Assembly (NCBI RefSeq): GCF_964355755.1
Contig: NC_092671.1
Span: 15,046,501 to 15,110,500 of the forward strand
Source: Antedon mediterranea
Lineage: Eukaryota; Echinodermata; Crinoidea; Comatulida; Antedonidae
Reading direction: 5' to 3'
DNA length: 64,000 nucleotides
Notes under the pieces: generated by a model
Databases searched by the model: none
The model's input: only the letters and a program-made list of their open reading frames with translations
What the model was told of the DNA's origin: nothing
Translations under genes and position numbers: made by a program
Part shown: one piece after another, positions 12,961 to 26,184 of the stretch
How positions within the stretch are numbered: the stretch's first letter is position 1
Layout: the number at the start of each line of letters is the position of its first letter

Positions 12961-14690
12961 TTATTTATGATTGTATGACATAGTTATGGTCCTGGATAAG
13001 CTCCCATTGTGAGTCTACTGTACAATTATTGTGAATACACCACCAATTTGGTATACCATTTAGTGCTCTATTTGCGCTACTAGTTCTAAAATGATTTAGC
13101 CATAAATTGATATTCTACACATCCCAGAAGATCGGAGATAAATAGTATTTTACTCCTTTCGTATCTATTATAGTAAAACTTTGCATATTTCTTTTTAATT
13201 ATCACTTGTAAATTCTACAGATAAGGAATTGAATTACTCAAATGTTTCTAGTGCCTACTGTGAGCCTTGATAGTTCAAATCAGCATTCCAACTTACTGCT
13301 CAATCTCATAGTAAATTAAATTTTGTACATATATTAGAATCACAGTTCTGTGAATTAATACTTGCTCCAGCATCTTATTTTTTAATTGTGTAAAACACCA
13401 CTTCTAAGAGGTCAATGAACTTAATTCTGGGTTTGTTGAAAGTACACAGCTTCTTTTAACATTTTCTTCCTCCATTATTTCTGGGCTGGTCCCTTGTTGC
13501 CATGGCAATGTCATTCAGTTTGTGTACTAAGCGAACAAATCAATGTTTTATTTTAATCGGAAGTTTCAAATATTACAAATTTGAAACCTGTCACCATGAA
13601 CATTAATAATATTTTGTAATATATTGATTTTAATTTTTAACCTCCATCAATTAGATAGAAAGATGTTGAATGGAATGGTTGTCATCTACCCATGATTTAC
13701 TTTGATTCTCTGGTGTTCAGATTCATAAATATGTAGATATTTATATAACTAAACATTCAACATTTTCTATAGTATACTGGAATACCAATAATATGTTTTG
13801 AATAGGTCATTTTTTATTTCAATTATTTCTCTCATTTTATTTTATACTATACTGTGTTCTATAGAAACTCTCCTGAATATAATTAGCTTGGAAAACATTT
13901 ATTTTCCCTTTATTTCTGTTATGTATTCTCCTTACGTGTAAAGTTCAGTAACCAATATTATGAATATAGATCTTGATCGTTATTTTTATTGTTATAATAG
14001 AGAGGTTTAATAAACTGAGAATTTTATTAAAGTCCTCAGTTTCATTGCAGGAGTACATAGTCAGAATTCAGTCATTTTCTGTTTTTTATATTATCTAACT
14101 TGACATTTTAGTTACACGTACAGTACATTTATTACAATGGTTTTTCTCAAAACAAAGCATCTTGATGACGGAGTTTAGAAACATGGCTGATTTGAATTGA
14201 TTATATTGATGTGGTTGAGCGAATATAAAGAAATGGAAGAGTTTGTAATGCTGATATACAAAATAATACTGTACTACACATTCACAAAAATTGAAAATAG
14301 CATTTTACAGTGCCAGAAATATGTTTATGCATATCAAGAAAGTGCCTTCCTGCAAGCATGAATTATTTAAAAATGCCACGATATTATTAGGATATGGTCA
14401 TAGTATATAATTTTAAATTTAGTTTATTAATTTTGGAAAACAAATGGCTATTGTTGTGTCAGAAGACTAGCAAGAGACCATGCGGCTGACAAAGTCAGAG
14501 CAGAAAGAGTGAATGGTCAGACTCGGAGCATAGATTTAAAAAAAATTTTTTAACAAGTTCTCATTTTCGTAATAAAATAACATACAGTTTATTTATTATG
14601 ATTTACACATAAAATAATAATACGTTGCTGACGAGGTAAATGCAGTGTTCATAAAAACTATAGTACTGTAAAATAGGAAAAAAAACATGA
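12961..14690. other. Gene-free AT-rich intergenic DNA
   Basis: I see no convincing ORF, splice-compatible exon, tRNA-like box or recognised element here, only AT-rich sequence with scattered TACTGTA words. Confidence 0.5.
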
Positions 14691-14704
14691 CCTATTTTTA
14701 ACTA

Positions 14705-15130
14705 AATTCTACACACCGCCGTAAGAGGGCCGACTCCATGTGTTGTTGTTGATCGATGATGATCGATGATATGTCGCGCGTGAAATGCATCGACGGCCGA
14801 TCAGAGACGGACGGGGAAGAAGATGTCCAGTAGTCTGGTGCTGCTGTGTTGTTAGTTGAGCCTAGCTGTGTTTGAAAAACATTTATTAACGGAATTTGTG
14901 AATGAAAATGCATATTTTAGATGTTTGATGGCATAAAATGTTATATTTGTGTAAGTAGTTGTTTCTGTGTGTAGTGATGATTAATAATAAGCAAGGAAAC
15001 TTTGTTTAAAGAAAGGTGGTTTCTTCGCGTTTCTTTGTGAAGCTATTCCGCCGCCGGCTAGGAGTTCAGGAGCATGCAGCAGCAGCTAACCTGACCTTGA
15101 TGATCGAACTATCACTGGCAACTCTCTGAA
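14705..15130 (+). promoter_or_regulatory. CpG-richer block, possible promoter or 5' noncoding exon
   Basis: Against an AT-rich background this block is locally rich in CpG and GC words (ACACCGCCGTAAGAGGGC, TGTCGCGCGTG, GACGGCCGATC, TTCCGCCGCCGGCTAGG) and CAGCAGCAG. It lies 4.2 kb upstream of the sulfotransferase coding exon, whose 5' side has an acceptor-like TTTACAG at 19210-19216. A distal promoter or 5' UTR exon of that gene is plausible but unproven; orientation is assumed from the neighbour. Confidence 0.3.
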
Positions 15131-15179
15131 GAAAGGAGGCCAGTTTGTTTAGCCTGGCTAGCTAGATAGTAGGCCAAAC

Positions 15180-17990
15180 TCCTTACTTTTTGTGTTCTTT
15201 ATAAAATAGTCTAGGTATAAAAAGAATTAGAATATCAGCAATCTTTTGGTAATTACAAATCAAATCCATTGTCTTTGTGTGAAAAATTTGTAAATAAAAT
15301 TGAATTGTGCAAAAAAAACAGCTACATTTTTCTTTGAAAAATTTTAAAATGAAATAATAAAGGAGCATCCATAGTAAATATGCCTAGAGGCCTCTATAGT
15401 ATAAATGATCAAATACTACTACAGGAAAGCCTAGATAACTGTGATGAATGATACATGAAATAACCTTCACTAGTAGGCCTAGTTCACTGTTATCAACTGT
15501 CGGAGAGAATGACTGCCAGATCAGTGTCTACTGTCAAATAAATGTAGTTATTATAAAATAAGCCTAGGTCTTTGATTTGAAGTTCCGTCAAAAACTTCTC
15601 ATCCTGTCTCTGTGACTAATAAAAACAACATAATTTTTGTATTAGTAAATGTATTACTTTACATGATATACTGTCTGTAGTGTACAGTTATATATAATAT
15701 TATTTTATTATCGCATACGTAATTATCACATCACAACTAAGTACTGTATATTCCTCCAATCTTGACCTAGCCAAGACCTATTGCCTGCCTAGGATGTTAT
15801 GACCTAGTAAACTAACAATTTTCTATTTTGAGAAGATTCAGATCTGTTTAGGTTGATTCGATCCTACTGTATTTAACATTATTTTGTTTATACAGTAATT
15901 TATATGATTTGTATGACAAACAGTTTACTGTACGGAACTTCTATCTATCAGTCTGCATTTGGAAGTAAAGTTTAGTGTGTAGTTTTATTAGTACTCAATT
16001 CCAGTCTTTTCATTTTGTACAACTTTACAACATTTTTATTGTATAATTTGGTCATTACTCTACAGTACAAATTCACATGACTTCAGTATTATTTGATAAG
16101 AGCTAGGTAAATATGTATTTAGAAATACAGGTAGTTTTTGTGAAATTTAATGTATGTCAATGTCATTGTCATGACAAGTTTACAGTATGGTTATTCTATT
16201 GTTACGAATGTGCCTAGTGGTGCAAGACCGTAACAATAGTGAGATTTTAAAAATCAGAGAACAATAATGAACATAGATTTAACTCCACACACACACTACC
16301 GGTTTTTAACAAATTATCAAATCAATACATGCACCATTAAGCATCAAGTCAAAAGATAGACGTGTGAAATTTGTTAACATCATGTAACTAATTGAGAAGA
16401 CTGCAATACTGGAGAATTGGTTAGAAGGTCAGGTCTAAAATATTTATACTTTTTAATTCAGCGCCATATTATTATTTAACTGTGGGCAACAAAGCAAGCA
16501 ATTTGCCTTTTATATTTTCCAAAAATATCAATCATCCTAGATAATAGATTTTAAAATTCATAACCTTGCAAACTATGTATTAATTGGGCCATCATAAGTA
16601 CATTCAGCTTTGCAAAGCTACAGTACTTACATTTTTATTTCCAGACAAAGGAAGTTCAGTGTTATGTCTGGTTGTTTAGTTTCCTGTTTTGTAACCTTTG
16701 AAAATGTATTGAATCTTATTTATTTTAGTAATTTTTACTTAATTTGTACCATACCGGTAATTAAATTTGTTGTTGTTTGTTTTATACATTGTTTCTTATT
16801 GTCTGAAAATAGAATAAATAAAATCCTAATTTCTCTTAATTTTTGTTTTGATGTTTTAAAACACAAAAAAATAACTAACATAGCGTAATATCACATGTAT
16901 TATTGTTAAATTAAATAACTCAGCATGTTTTAGTTGAACATAATTTTCAATTCATACTCCGTATGAAAGTTAAGAATAGAATATCTCATAATAATTGGAA
17001 GGCACTATGCTAGCTATAACAAATAGATAATATTTGCCATGGTATTTGCTGGTTGTCACTGTTGTACCCTGACCCTGGTTCCAATTTAGGTTACAGCTAA
17101 TGGATTGTGACAATAAGCTAGGCCCTGCTATGGTTAGAGGTGCATCCACCCGCTGTGTAACATTTTTGAAATGATTTTGTTGTTTTCATATGTTTTCATC
17201 AGGCTCAATTTATAGACAAAAATATTATAATATAAAGCATAAATACAATATGAGAAGTCCAAAATATATTGAATATTTAGCCAAACATAAGAAATATGTT
17301 ACTCCAAATAAACATGACATTTAAAGGTTTCTTTTACCTATGTTGCATCTTCATCATGTATAAACTAAAAATACTGTGCTGCCACATTCCATCTCAATAG
17401 GGGTGCATTGTTGGGTTCTTCAGTGAATAACCTTCTGTGGAAAATGCATTATGCTCCGATTGCACTTTAAAATGCCATATGTTAGCATGCATACCAAGAT
17501 CTTTGAAATTTTATTTTTATTTATTTACTTTAGATGCTCACTTGCAATTTCTTATTGACCAACCATATTGACCAACCATTGACTTATTTGTGAGATACCT
17601 ACTTTATAAATATTATTTATCAGCTGTTAACAATGAAATGCTTGGACATGCCATGCTTGATCACCCCCTAGTTATTTCAAATTGATCTTAGTTAAACTGA
17701 TGGGTGAGAAACATCTTGGTGCACACATAGCATCGTCAATGTACTGTATGCAGCAGCATTTTGCAGCAGCATTTTCACAAGAAGACCCTGTCTATTATTG
17801 ATTGATTGAAAATTTAACATTTTACAAATTTTAATTTTACAACCCACTCTCAACCTGGCCAACTAACTCCAACCTGCCCTAAATTTAGCCTTGTTCGCAC
17901 TGTACTTGAAAATGGTAAATTTAACCATGGTAAACTTTACCCAGTAATTTTGACTATGATTGACTCCCATGGGAAGTCATGTGTTTGCAT
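15180..17990. other. AT-rich non-coding stretch, probable 5' intron or intergenic
   Basis: No exon recognised on either strand. If the 14.7-15.1 kb block is the sulfotransferase promoter, this and the sequence to 19216 would be its first intron. Confidence 0.35.
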
Positions 17991-17994
17991 GTTT

Positions 17995-18333
17995 GGATTG
18001 GACTTTTTACCCAGCTTGTTTAGTTTTACCATAAGACCATGGCAAGTTCTACTGGTCAGACTGTGGTCAGTAAAAGTAACAAGTGGTTAATCACGGAGGT
18101 ATAATTTATACTGTACGTCCATGATTTGACCATGACAGAATTGTAACCAGTGTTCGGATTGGACTTTTTACCCAGCTTGTTTAGTTTTACCATAAGACAA
18201 TGGCAAGTTCTACTGGTCAGACTGTGGTCAGTAAAAGTAACAAGTGGTTAATCACGGAGGTATAATTTATACTGTACCTCCATGATTTGACCATGACAGA
18301 ATTGTAACCAGTGTTCGGATTGGACTTTATTGG
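17995..18333. repeat. 161-bp tandem duplication
   Basis: Two nearly identical 161-bp units followed by the first bases of a third. The marker GGATTGGACTTT recurs at about 17995, 18156 and 18317. Few differences (for example GACCATGG versus GACAATGG) indicate a recent duplication. Confidence 0.9.
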
Positions 18334-19318
18334 TAATTTATTTTTTGTCTTATATAGCGCCTAATACAATGTTTCTTTACAAACAAAAATGATCCATAAA
18401 ATATTCTAAAATAACCAAAAAAAAGGAAGCATTTTCACCGCTCCGTTCTCCAGCTCTTTGAAGCTCCCATGGGAGCTCGCTGGAACAGTATTCACAGGAT
18501 CTTAATTGAAATAGCATCTGTCTATCCTATCCTACTGTACCAAAATTTGAAGATTATGTCTATTGTGATTTTATCATCATTATTGAACACAGTAGCAACT
18601 AATTCAATTGCATTGTTATTAGCATCAAACAATTTGTGCAATCTCCAAATATACATTACTATATGGTGTGGTGATAGTAATACTTCCTTCTGTAATGCCT
18701 ATAAACACTATAGCTTGCCAACTGTATAATAATAATAATTTACCCAGTGATGATACTGTACTATACACTTCACCATTAGACCAGTGGGATCTTTGATAGT
18801 ACAGTAGGTTCAAATCTGATAAAATTCAATTCATTTTAATTATGTAAAAAAAAAGTGACTCGACAGTTACTTCTGTTTACCAGCTACATTAGGCTTACAA
18901 AAGCAAGCTAGGTTAGGCCGTCCACGAGAGGACATTCAACTCGAGCTACTTAGGTAGTGCATTGTTTCTCTCTTTTAATCATAATTCACCATAACATGTA
19001 CATTTAAGACAAGGAATGACCTGGATTAATATTATTTTAAAAGTAATGTATGCAATTATTTGTACAAAACGTCCAATATTGTAGGGAATACAGTAGGTCT
19101 TTAACAAAATGTAATAATATTACAGTATTAATTATTATCCTACTCTTTTTCGTTGCTTTGTTAATGTTACACAGTACAGTGAATAAATAATGAATGATTA
19201 TTGTTTTGTCTTTACAGGTAAATGAGATGACTTTGATTATGATCAGCATTTAATAAGGAAATCTTCAATAATAACAACAAACTAAAATCTATCTGCTTTT
19301 GTTCTCACTATTGTAAAA

Positions 19319-20458
19319 ATGGCGCTTCCAAAAGCGAGTGTTTTGTTGGTGCTTTTTGCAGCTACTGCACTACTGTACATAGGAATCATTTACATTGATC
19401 AACCCGTGTCTAATATACATTATGGTGTAGAAGTTGCAGAAGGACAATATGGTGTTATCTGTAAAGATTGTAATAAATACTGTTATACGTCGCCATACAA
19501 TAAGAAGATGGTACCACTTCCTGAAGAGGAGTTGCATCAAATTGGTTGCGAAAAAAGATTACCACAAGCTTTGGTAATCGGTGTAAAAAAATCTGGTACA
19601 ACAGCGCTCAAACATTTTCTCAGTTTTCATCCGCAGTTAGCTTCCCCTGTTGATGAGGTGCATTACTTTGATAATCGTTATTTCATGGGAATTGATTGGT
19701 ATATATCGCAGATGCCGTATGCTTTAAGGAATCAAACGGTGTTAGAAAAAACGCCGCGCTACTTTGTGTGGGCTGATGCACCCGAACGGGCGAGCAGGGA
19801 CTTGTCGTCAGATTTACGCATGATTGTGGTTTTACGAGATCCTATTCCACGTGCTGTGTCCGACTTTGTTCACATAAAATTTAAAGATAACTTGAAAAAG
19901 ATCGCGGAAAATGGTGGAAAACCTGTGAAACAGATAGTTTTACCATTAACTGCAGAATTAAAGAAAGTGAGAGATAAGCAGAAAGTGTCCGATGACGTTC
20001 ACAATAAAGCTATTGGCAGCTCATTTTATGATGTTGTTGAATCTTTTGAAGAATCTGTGATAGACCCTGACGGAAATGTAAAAGGACACAATGCTTTAGT
20101 GGATACCGGAATATATGTGAAATATTTAAGACGGTGGTATGAAAAATTCCCACGCGATCAAATACTTGTAATGGATGGACTAGACTTGATTAAAAACCCA
20201 TATAAAGCAATGAAGTCTGTAGAAGAATTTTTAGGCCTAAATTCTCATTTTACTGAAAAACATTTTTATTTTGATGAGGAGAAACATTTTTTTTGTTTAG
20301 CTCTTCCAATAAAAGCATGCATGAGTGCTTCAAAAGGTCGAACACATCCTGAGGTTTCAGAAGAAGTCATGGCTAAATTACGAGAATTTTACAAACCATA
20401 TGATCAAGAACTTGAAGAGCTAACAGGACAGACCTTCTCATGGGTTCAGAGGGATTAG
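19319..20458 (+). CDS. HS3ST-like sulfotransferase (type II Golgi membrane protein)
   Basis: 379 residues, predicted PAPS-dependent glycosaminoglycan sulfotransferase related to heparan sulfate glucosamine 3-O-sulfotransferases, acting in the Golgi lumen. An N-terminal signal anchor (about residues 6-25) precedes a Cys-containing stem (Cys48, 51, 55, 77). The 5'-phosphosulfate-binding loop is VIGVKKSGTTAL (86-97; HS3ST usually has GVRKGGT). The catalytic-Glu region is DEVHYFD (112-118, Glu113). The 3'-phosphate-binding motif is VLRDPIPRAVSDF (171-183). A Cys326-Cys334 pair and KGRTHP (339-344) match the HS3ST C-terminal loop. N138-Q-T is a potential glycosylation site. The ATG is in context AAAATGGCG, 100 bp after an acceptor-like TTTACAG, so the 5' UTR is probably spliced while the coding region is one exon. 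Members of the wider family with other substrates cannot be excluded. Confidence 0.9.
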   Translation: MALPKASVLLVLFAATALLYIGIIYIDQPVSNIHYGVEVAEGQYGVICKDCNKYCYTSPYNKKMVPLPEEELHQIGCEKRLPQALVIGVKKSGTTALKHFLSFHPQLASPVDEVHYFDNRYFMGIDWYISQMPYALRNQTVLEKTPRYFVWADAPERASRDLSSDLRMIVVLRDPIPRAVSDFVHIKFKDNLKKIAENGGKPVKQIVLPLTAELKKVRDKQKVSDDVHNKAIGSSFYDVVESFEESVIDPDGNVKGHNALVDTGIYVKYLRRWYEKFPRDQILVMDGLDLIKNPYKAMKSVEEFLGLNSHFTEKHFYFDEEKHFFCLALPIKACMSASKGRTHPEVSEEVMAKLREFYKPYDQELEELTGQTFSWVQRD

Positions 20459-22350
20459 TGAATTATTGATTAATTATACTAATCTATAAAGTAAATAATA
20501 AAATTTATAAAGCATGTTTTTTTTTTAAAATTATGAATAAAGGTAGAAAAAGTTGTTCAATTTTAGTTTAAAGCTGTACTGTCCCCCAAAAACAATTGTT
20601 GTTAGACCATTTTTTTAAAGACATTTGATTTGGCTTATACAAAAATTGTTGTTTTTTGCTGAATCAAATTATTTTCTGTTGCTTTATATCGTGCAAAAGT
20701 AAAAAGAATGCTGTCTTTCATTTTATTTGACACTTCCTGGTTTTCATGGACATAGCCGGCTCATTAGTTTGCACAAAGGAAATGAAATGCATTATTATTA
20801 TAAATTATCTATACAGTACGGTAGATTTAGTACTCCTAGATAAAATGGACATGGAATTTTACTTAAAATACAGGGTGGAAACAAGATTGTATTATGGGTG
20901 GCTTAGCCAACTCTGCCCAGAAGCAAAGCTAAACTAATTGCAATAATACTGTAGCAATTGGTATACCACGTGGTACTTTTAATAAATTATTGGTATTTAT
21001 TAAAAAATAAGATTAAAAATTGAGTTAATATTGAATAGAAATAAATAGTCCAATTTAAAGATAAAAATGCTACCATAATTATTATGCAAAACAGGCTAAA
21101 ACATTAATGTTTTATCTATAAAAGGCAATTTATGCATTAATTTCAGTATTACAATTTATCAAATAAATGATGACAAATATTTAAGAGTAAAAATTATGAT
21201 ATGCAACTATTAATACCAATTGTGCATGCAAATATTGTATGGCTATATATCTGTGGACTAAAATTAAGCAATGAGAAAGTTTTTTATTTTATATCTTTTA
21301 TAATATTTAAACTTAATATTTGAATATTAAATACACATTGAATTTAGTGTTTATTATTCTTTTCTGCAAAGCTTGCCATGCTGTAAAAATAACAAATAAA
21401 AGTTTAGGTTTAGTTTTGGTATAAAAAAGTGATTGTTAGAGGCAGACTCCAATGCAGTGTCACAGTTCAAAAAGGGATTCTTTATAAGACTGTGTACAGT
21501 ACAATGCCTAGCGCCCTCTAGACAATATTTTCTAACAGATCACTACAGTACATTTTTTTTGTACAACATTTTGTAAAAATAATTAAACTGTACTGTATGT
21601 AATACTTTCCTAGTTAGGCCTATTAATGTTCTTATTATTCTCTGATTTGTCTTGAATATCTTTTTAACTTTATACTTTTTATAATGTGATAGAAATGATT
21701 GTACTTATGTTTGCTTTGTATTTTGCAAAAACCCAGAATTTAACGACGACCACTTAAATCTAAATTTGTATTGCTGTAAACTATTTGGATTGTTTTGTAT
21801 AAACCAAAGAGCTACTATTATAATATTTAATTAATGATATTGAAAGAACCCCAGTTCATTATTCGAGAAGAGTAGGGGTTACCCCGGTGAACTGGCACAC
21901 AAAATAGCCCCTGTATCAGGGGGATTATCACCTATCTGAGAGGACAGTGATTAATTTACTATTGGTATCCTTGGCCACATTGCCTAAAGACTATTGTATA
22001 AAAACTAGGCCAAATATCTACTGTATTTCTTGTACTTATATCATTTCCAATATCTGTAGTGGTACTGAAGTTTCAAATAATGTATGATGCATGCACAATT
22101 AAATTTTTTAGCAATTTTTGTCTAATAGATGTTGAAGTTTGTAAATAAAATTATATATATGCTGGAATGTAAAATATTTAGTTATGCTAGTTTTATTTTA
22201 TGCATTATATTATTAAATACGGTATCTCATGTAACACCCCACACACACTAATTAAATATTACTGTCCCACCCCCTCTATACACTCCCCCTCCCTTCCATA
22301 CTCGCACATATTAAATACGGCAGTTGAACTGATAATACTATTATAGCTGT
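20459..22350 (+). other. 3' UTR/flank of the sulfotransferase gene, then AT-rich non-coding DNA
   Basis: AATAAA at 20497-20502 is the first candidate polyadenylation signal. At about 20570-20600 the sequence GCTGTACTGTCCCCCAAAAA resembles the left end of the MITE at 37888-38239. Nothing else recognised. Confidence 0.45.
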
Positions 22351-22364
22351 GCCTCGTTAGTTGG

Positions 22365-22840
22365 CCGAAATGACGTCACTTTAGAATTTCTGCATATTAA
22401 AACTCTCTCGGCGGCGCGTATATTTTCGAGTATTTCAAATCCCTTTTTCTAAGCAAATATTTTATTTACAAAATAGCGGTAAATAGTAAATTTCTATGTT
22501 ATTTAATTACTTTATATACACATTTTTTTTAAAAGGTTGACATATCATCTACTTTTTGTACTGAACACCATCACAAACATACTACACACCTGCTGCAGCT
22601 CTTGTCGTGCTTATAACTTGAGGTCGCTGGTCATGTGTCAGATCGGTTCTTGGAATGAAGAGATCGACCCCAGAGAGAGAGAGAGAGTAGCAGCAAAGAT
22701 AGAAGTGTAGCAGTGAATATTTGGCTTCGCTAATGAATGGTCTTTTTAAGTTGAAAGACTGCTTCATGCAACTGTCAACAAGACGTTATCTAAGGTTTAG
22801 TCTGATCAAATGTGTTTGAGTTAAAGAAAGGGGTGAGTGA
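22365..22840 (+). promoter_or_regulatory. Possible promoter with CRE palindrome
   Basis: A perfect TGACGTCA (CRE/ATF) lies at about 22372, followed by a CpG-rich run (CTCGGCGGCGCG) and, at 22831, a strong donor-like GTGAGTGAG. A TSS and noncoding first exon here for a plus-strand gene downstream (possibly the acyltransferase) is a guess. A (GA)n run lies at about 22673-22688. Confidence 0.25.
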
Positions 22841-22854
22841 GTGTATTTTTTTTA

Positions 22855-23075
22855 GAGCTAGGCTAGGCTAGTCTTAGTTAAAACTGTCAGTGTTTAGGCT
22901 CTGATCCTACAATCTAGCTAGGTAGGCCTAGGCCTAGGTAGGGGCCTGCTAGGCCTATCTATTAGTAGTAGAAGGCCTAGGCTAGGCCTAGCCTCTCTGC
23001 TGTAGGCGCGCCAGGCCTAATCTAGGGCTAGAGTATTATTACTAAGCCTGCTTATTGCTACAGTAGCCAGGCCTA
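22855..23075. repeat. GGCCTA/TAGGCC-rich low-complexity block
   Basis: Dense repetition of TAGGCCTA, CTAGGC and palindromic CCTAGG words, the strongest local concentration of a word that is scattered through the whole window. Confidence 0.7.
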
Positions 23076-23539
23076 GGCAGACCTCCCAACTCGCACGCTA
23101 AATTAAAATGCATTTTCTCTCCTAATATTTCGGATAAACCAAAAAGTCTCCCGATGCGATATGTAGGCCCACCTTTCCTTTACAGATTTTGATAAGAGAA
23201 TAAAGTTTATCGCAAATAGCGTGCGCGACACGCAAACATGACAATGCATACAGGGCCTAGGCCTATGTGATTTGTTGTTTGTACCTGTGCGTTGTTCCCA
23301 AACCCTTCGCCATCATGTATTGTGCAATGCCGCATGTGATATTTTAAAATTTGAACAAATGAATATAATTTCAAACCATGTAATATATTTTACTGTGTTT
23401 GAACATGAATAAATGAAATCAAAATGAAATGAGATACATCTTATTTATTAATAATAATAATATATTTATTTATTTCAACAATATTTCACGAGAGTGGTCC
23501 ATCCAGCCGAAGCTGATATATATACAACATGACGAGACA

Positions 23540-24150
23540 TAAACATGTAGCAACTAGAGGGTACTCCGAGAGTACAAACCTCCGCCTACTGTAAAATTCC
23601 CCTACATAAAATTCCCCCACATAAAATTCCCCCTGAATATTTTTTTTTTACATTTTTTTTTATTAGTTCTAAGTGTTGTAAATATGTTAACTGCACACTA
23701 CAAAGTTGTGGGTGACAGTGTGGTGTAATGGTTATGTATCCAGCCTCTCACAGTTGAGATCGCTGGTTCAAGTCCCACTGAGGTTTTTTTTTTTTTGATT
23801 ATTTTTTTATTTCTTTTTTTTAAATTTTTTGTGGACCTTGATCTTTGACCCTGACCCTTCAAAATTTAACCACAATTATATGATGTGTTATTGATCATTG
23901 TGGCTAAGTTTGGTGAGAATCGGATAAAAACTGTGGTCTCTAGGCAGTAAAATAGTTTTTGTTAGTTGTGACCTTGACCTATGACCTTTTCCCCTCAAAT
24001 TCGAACTCGTCCAAGCTTTTGGGGCATAGATCATTGTTGCCAAATTTGGTGAGAATCGGATAAAAACTGTGGCCTCCAGGCTGTTCACAGACACACACAC
24101 ACAAACATACAGGGGTGAAAATATAACCTCCTTGGCGGAGGTAATAAAAA
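23540..24150 (+). mobile_element. Composite tRNA-derived SINE-like repeat with ACCTCCGCC inverted ends
   Basis: The block is bounded by inverted ACCTCCGCC (about 23577) and GGCGGAGGT (about 24135). Inside is a pol III promoter pair: A box TGGTGTAATGG (23721-23731) and B box GGTTCAAGTCC (23765-23775). T-arm and acceptor-stem pairing is poor, so it is a tRNA-derived SINE head and not a tRNA gene. The 3' body holds two diverged copies of a block with GAATCGGATAAAAACTGTGG (about 23915 and 24053), plus a short CA repeat. Recognised as repetitive DNA; the family name is not known to me. Confidence 0.65.
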
Positions 24151-24159
24151 TAAATATAA

Positions 24160-26180
24160 TTATAGATACAAAAAAAAAACACAAAAAAATTAGAATAAAA
24201 AATAAATTCATATTCAATTGACTATCTCAGAAGATAGGAAAAGGAAGCAACTAAACAAGAAGATGGTTCTTGGGCAAACATTTGAAGGAAAACTGTGATA
24301 TAGAAAACATGCCGTATATATAATCCATTTGAATTGATTTGGCACGCATTATAGATCATGATGGCAATATTATCAGATTTTCATAGCGCCCTCTATAGTT
24401 TATAAAACCTCGATATTTCATTCTTCCAAGATGGGAAGTCTTTAGAGGCCACGTCACAAAACTTAACTAGACGAGGCCCTCTACTTTAAGCCTCTTAGCT
24501 ATTTATTAGACTACTACTATGAAAGACAGCTGGTCGCTTTTTGGTCCCGCGTAGCCAGTTTGAAAAACTTCGACATCCACTGTTTATTGGTTGGTTTTAA
24601 AGAAAAGCTGGTACAAATAATTCTCTTTAGTAATTAATCATTAAAGTATTACCGTATACATTGGCCCAATGTTATTGTTTTTACATCAAAATATATCAAG
24701 TATAAAAAACAAAAATAGAATTTTCACGGGATTTCAGGACACCATGTTAATTAAACATCGTACCTCCTGAACGGAGAATAATGTACTGTAATCCATCGAA
24801 AACGCTAGGTTATTTTTGTTCTTTATGCTCGGCTCGTTACCACCGTTTGTCACCTCTGCAAGATGGCTTCCGTAGCACGAAAATCGTCTTTTGATAAAAT
24901 GGTTTATGATAGATGTGCAAACAAAGAGGCATACTGCAGTGTTAATTGTTATAAATATTACCGGTTAAAAACGATGGAAACACAAAAAGAATGATTCACG
25001 TAAAACTGTTCTTTTCAAGGTATTGATTTTCATTAACACTACCTTATGGACACAATTCAACAAAAGTGAAAGGGTGACTGAAACACTAATGAACACTTAA
25101 TTGGACATGTCTTGAACAATCAATACTGTGTTCATCTTTTATTAAATATTATGAAATTTTGAAATATAATAATGAAACACTTGATGGTTATTAAATGCAT
25201 AATTGTAATTCAGAGTTTCTATGTTAAAGAAGCATTTTTGATGGTGCGGATAAATATTATTTTGTTGACATTTTATGTTAATATTGTATACAAAATATAT
25301 ACGATAAACTTCATAATTTTATTGTTGTAATACTGATATTAAATATAATTTTAATAATTGAAGTCTCCTAAAATCCCCATTTTATTGTGAATTTGGTAAC
25401 AAAATTGTTGTAATTCCGTAGTTAATTTGAACTACTATTTTATAATGTAAATTGTTGTTTTATCAATTTAATAATTCTGTTTTTTATCATTAATAAATGA
25501 TAAATTTTAAATATTGAAATTCCACAATTTTTACTCTCAAAGGATTTTATTTCTTGCATGCATGGTTAAACAGTCATACAGTACTGCTCTATAATTTAAA
25601 CCTTCATATTAATGGCGTTTTTACACTTAGTACACAGCATATGAAGTAAATTGTGTGGAAAATGATACATTATGGATTTTTTCATAAGAAGGGAACTCTA
25701 TTTTAATTTATTATGATGATTATCAATGTTATATTTTTTTTCTTTTGAACTATGACCTAAAGTATGCTAATATTATATTATCATTTGTTGCATTCAATTT
25801 ACAGTAGATCAACACATGAAGGAGGTTTAATTTAAATTCATGCTTTAATTAGACTCTACAAAATTGTTTTCAGTATTGTTATTGTTTTTTTACTACACAG
25901 GTGACACTTTGACAATGTCTGTTTTATCTGCTGTCATATGCAACATCATTTACATTCTGCTGGTTTAATTAGTGTTAAAACCATCAAAAAAGAACTTGTA
26001 CTTCGCAAATAAATAATCGAAAAGGAATGACAGGAGAGAAATCTTATGTTCCAGCACCTACTTGGTTAGTAAAACCACTTTTTATTGATAAAAATGTAAT
26101 ATATAGTAGATAGAACCTCTCCGTTAAAACATCCCTACCGATTCATGTGAAATCCTATTAAGAGGACATCAATTTGTCAT
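24160..26180. other. AT-rich non-coding stretch
   Basis: No exon recognised with confidence. One 43-residue ORF (24863-24994) with a good start context (GCAAGATGGCT) follows a GC-richer run. It has no recognisable motif and could be a first exon or chance. Confidence 0.35.
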
Positions 26181-26184
26181 CTAA

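Noticed and set aside
23711-23783. Functional tRNA gene
   Set aside because: A and B boxes are present, but T-arm and acceptor stems do not pair; it is a SINE head.
24863-24994. 43-residue ORF starting MASVARKSSFDKMVYDR
   Set aside because: It has a good start context but no motif, no clear splice partner and no neighbour support; kept only as a note in the stretch entry.
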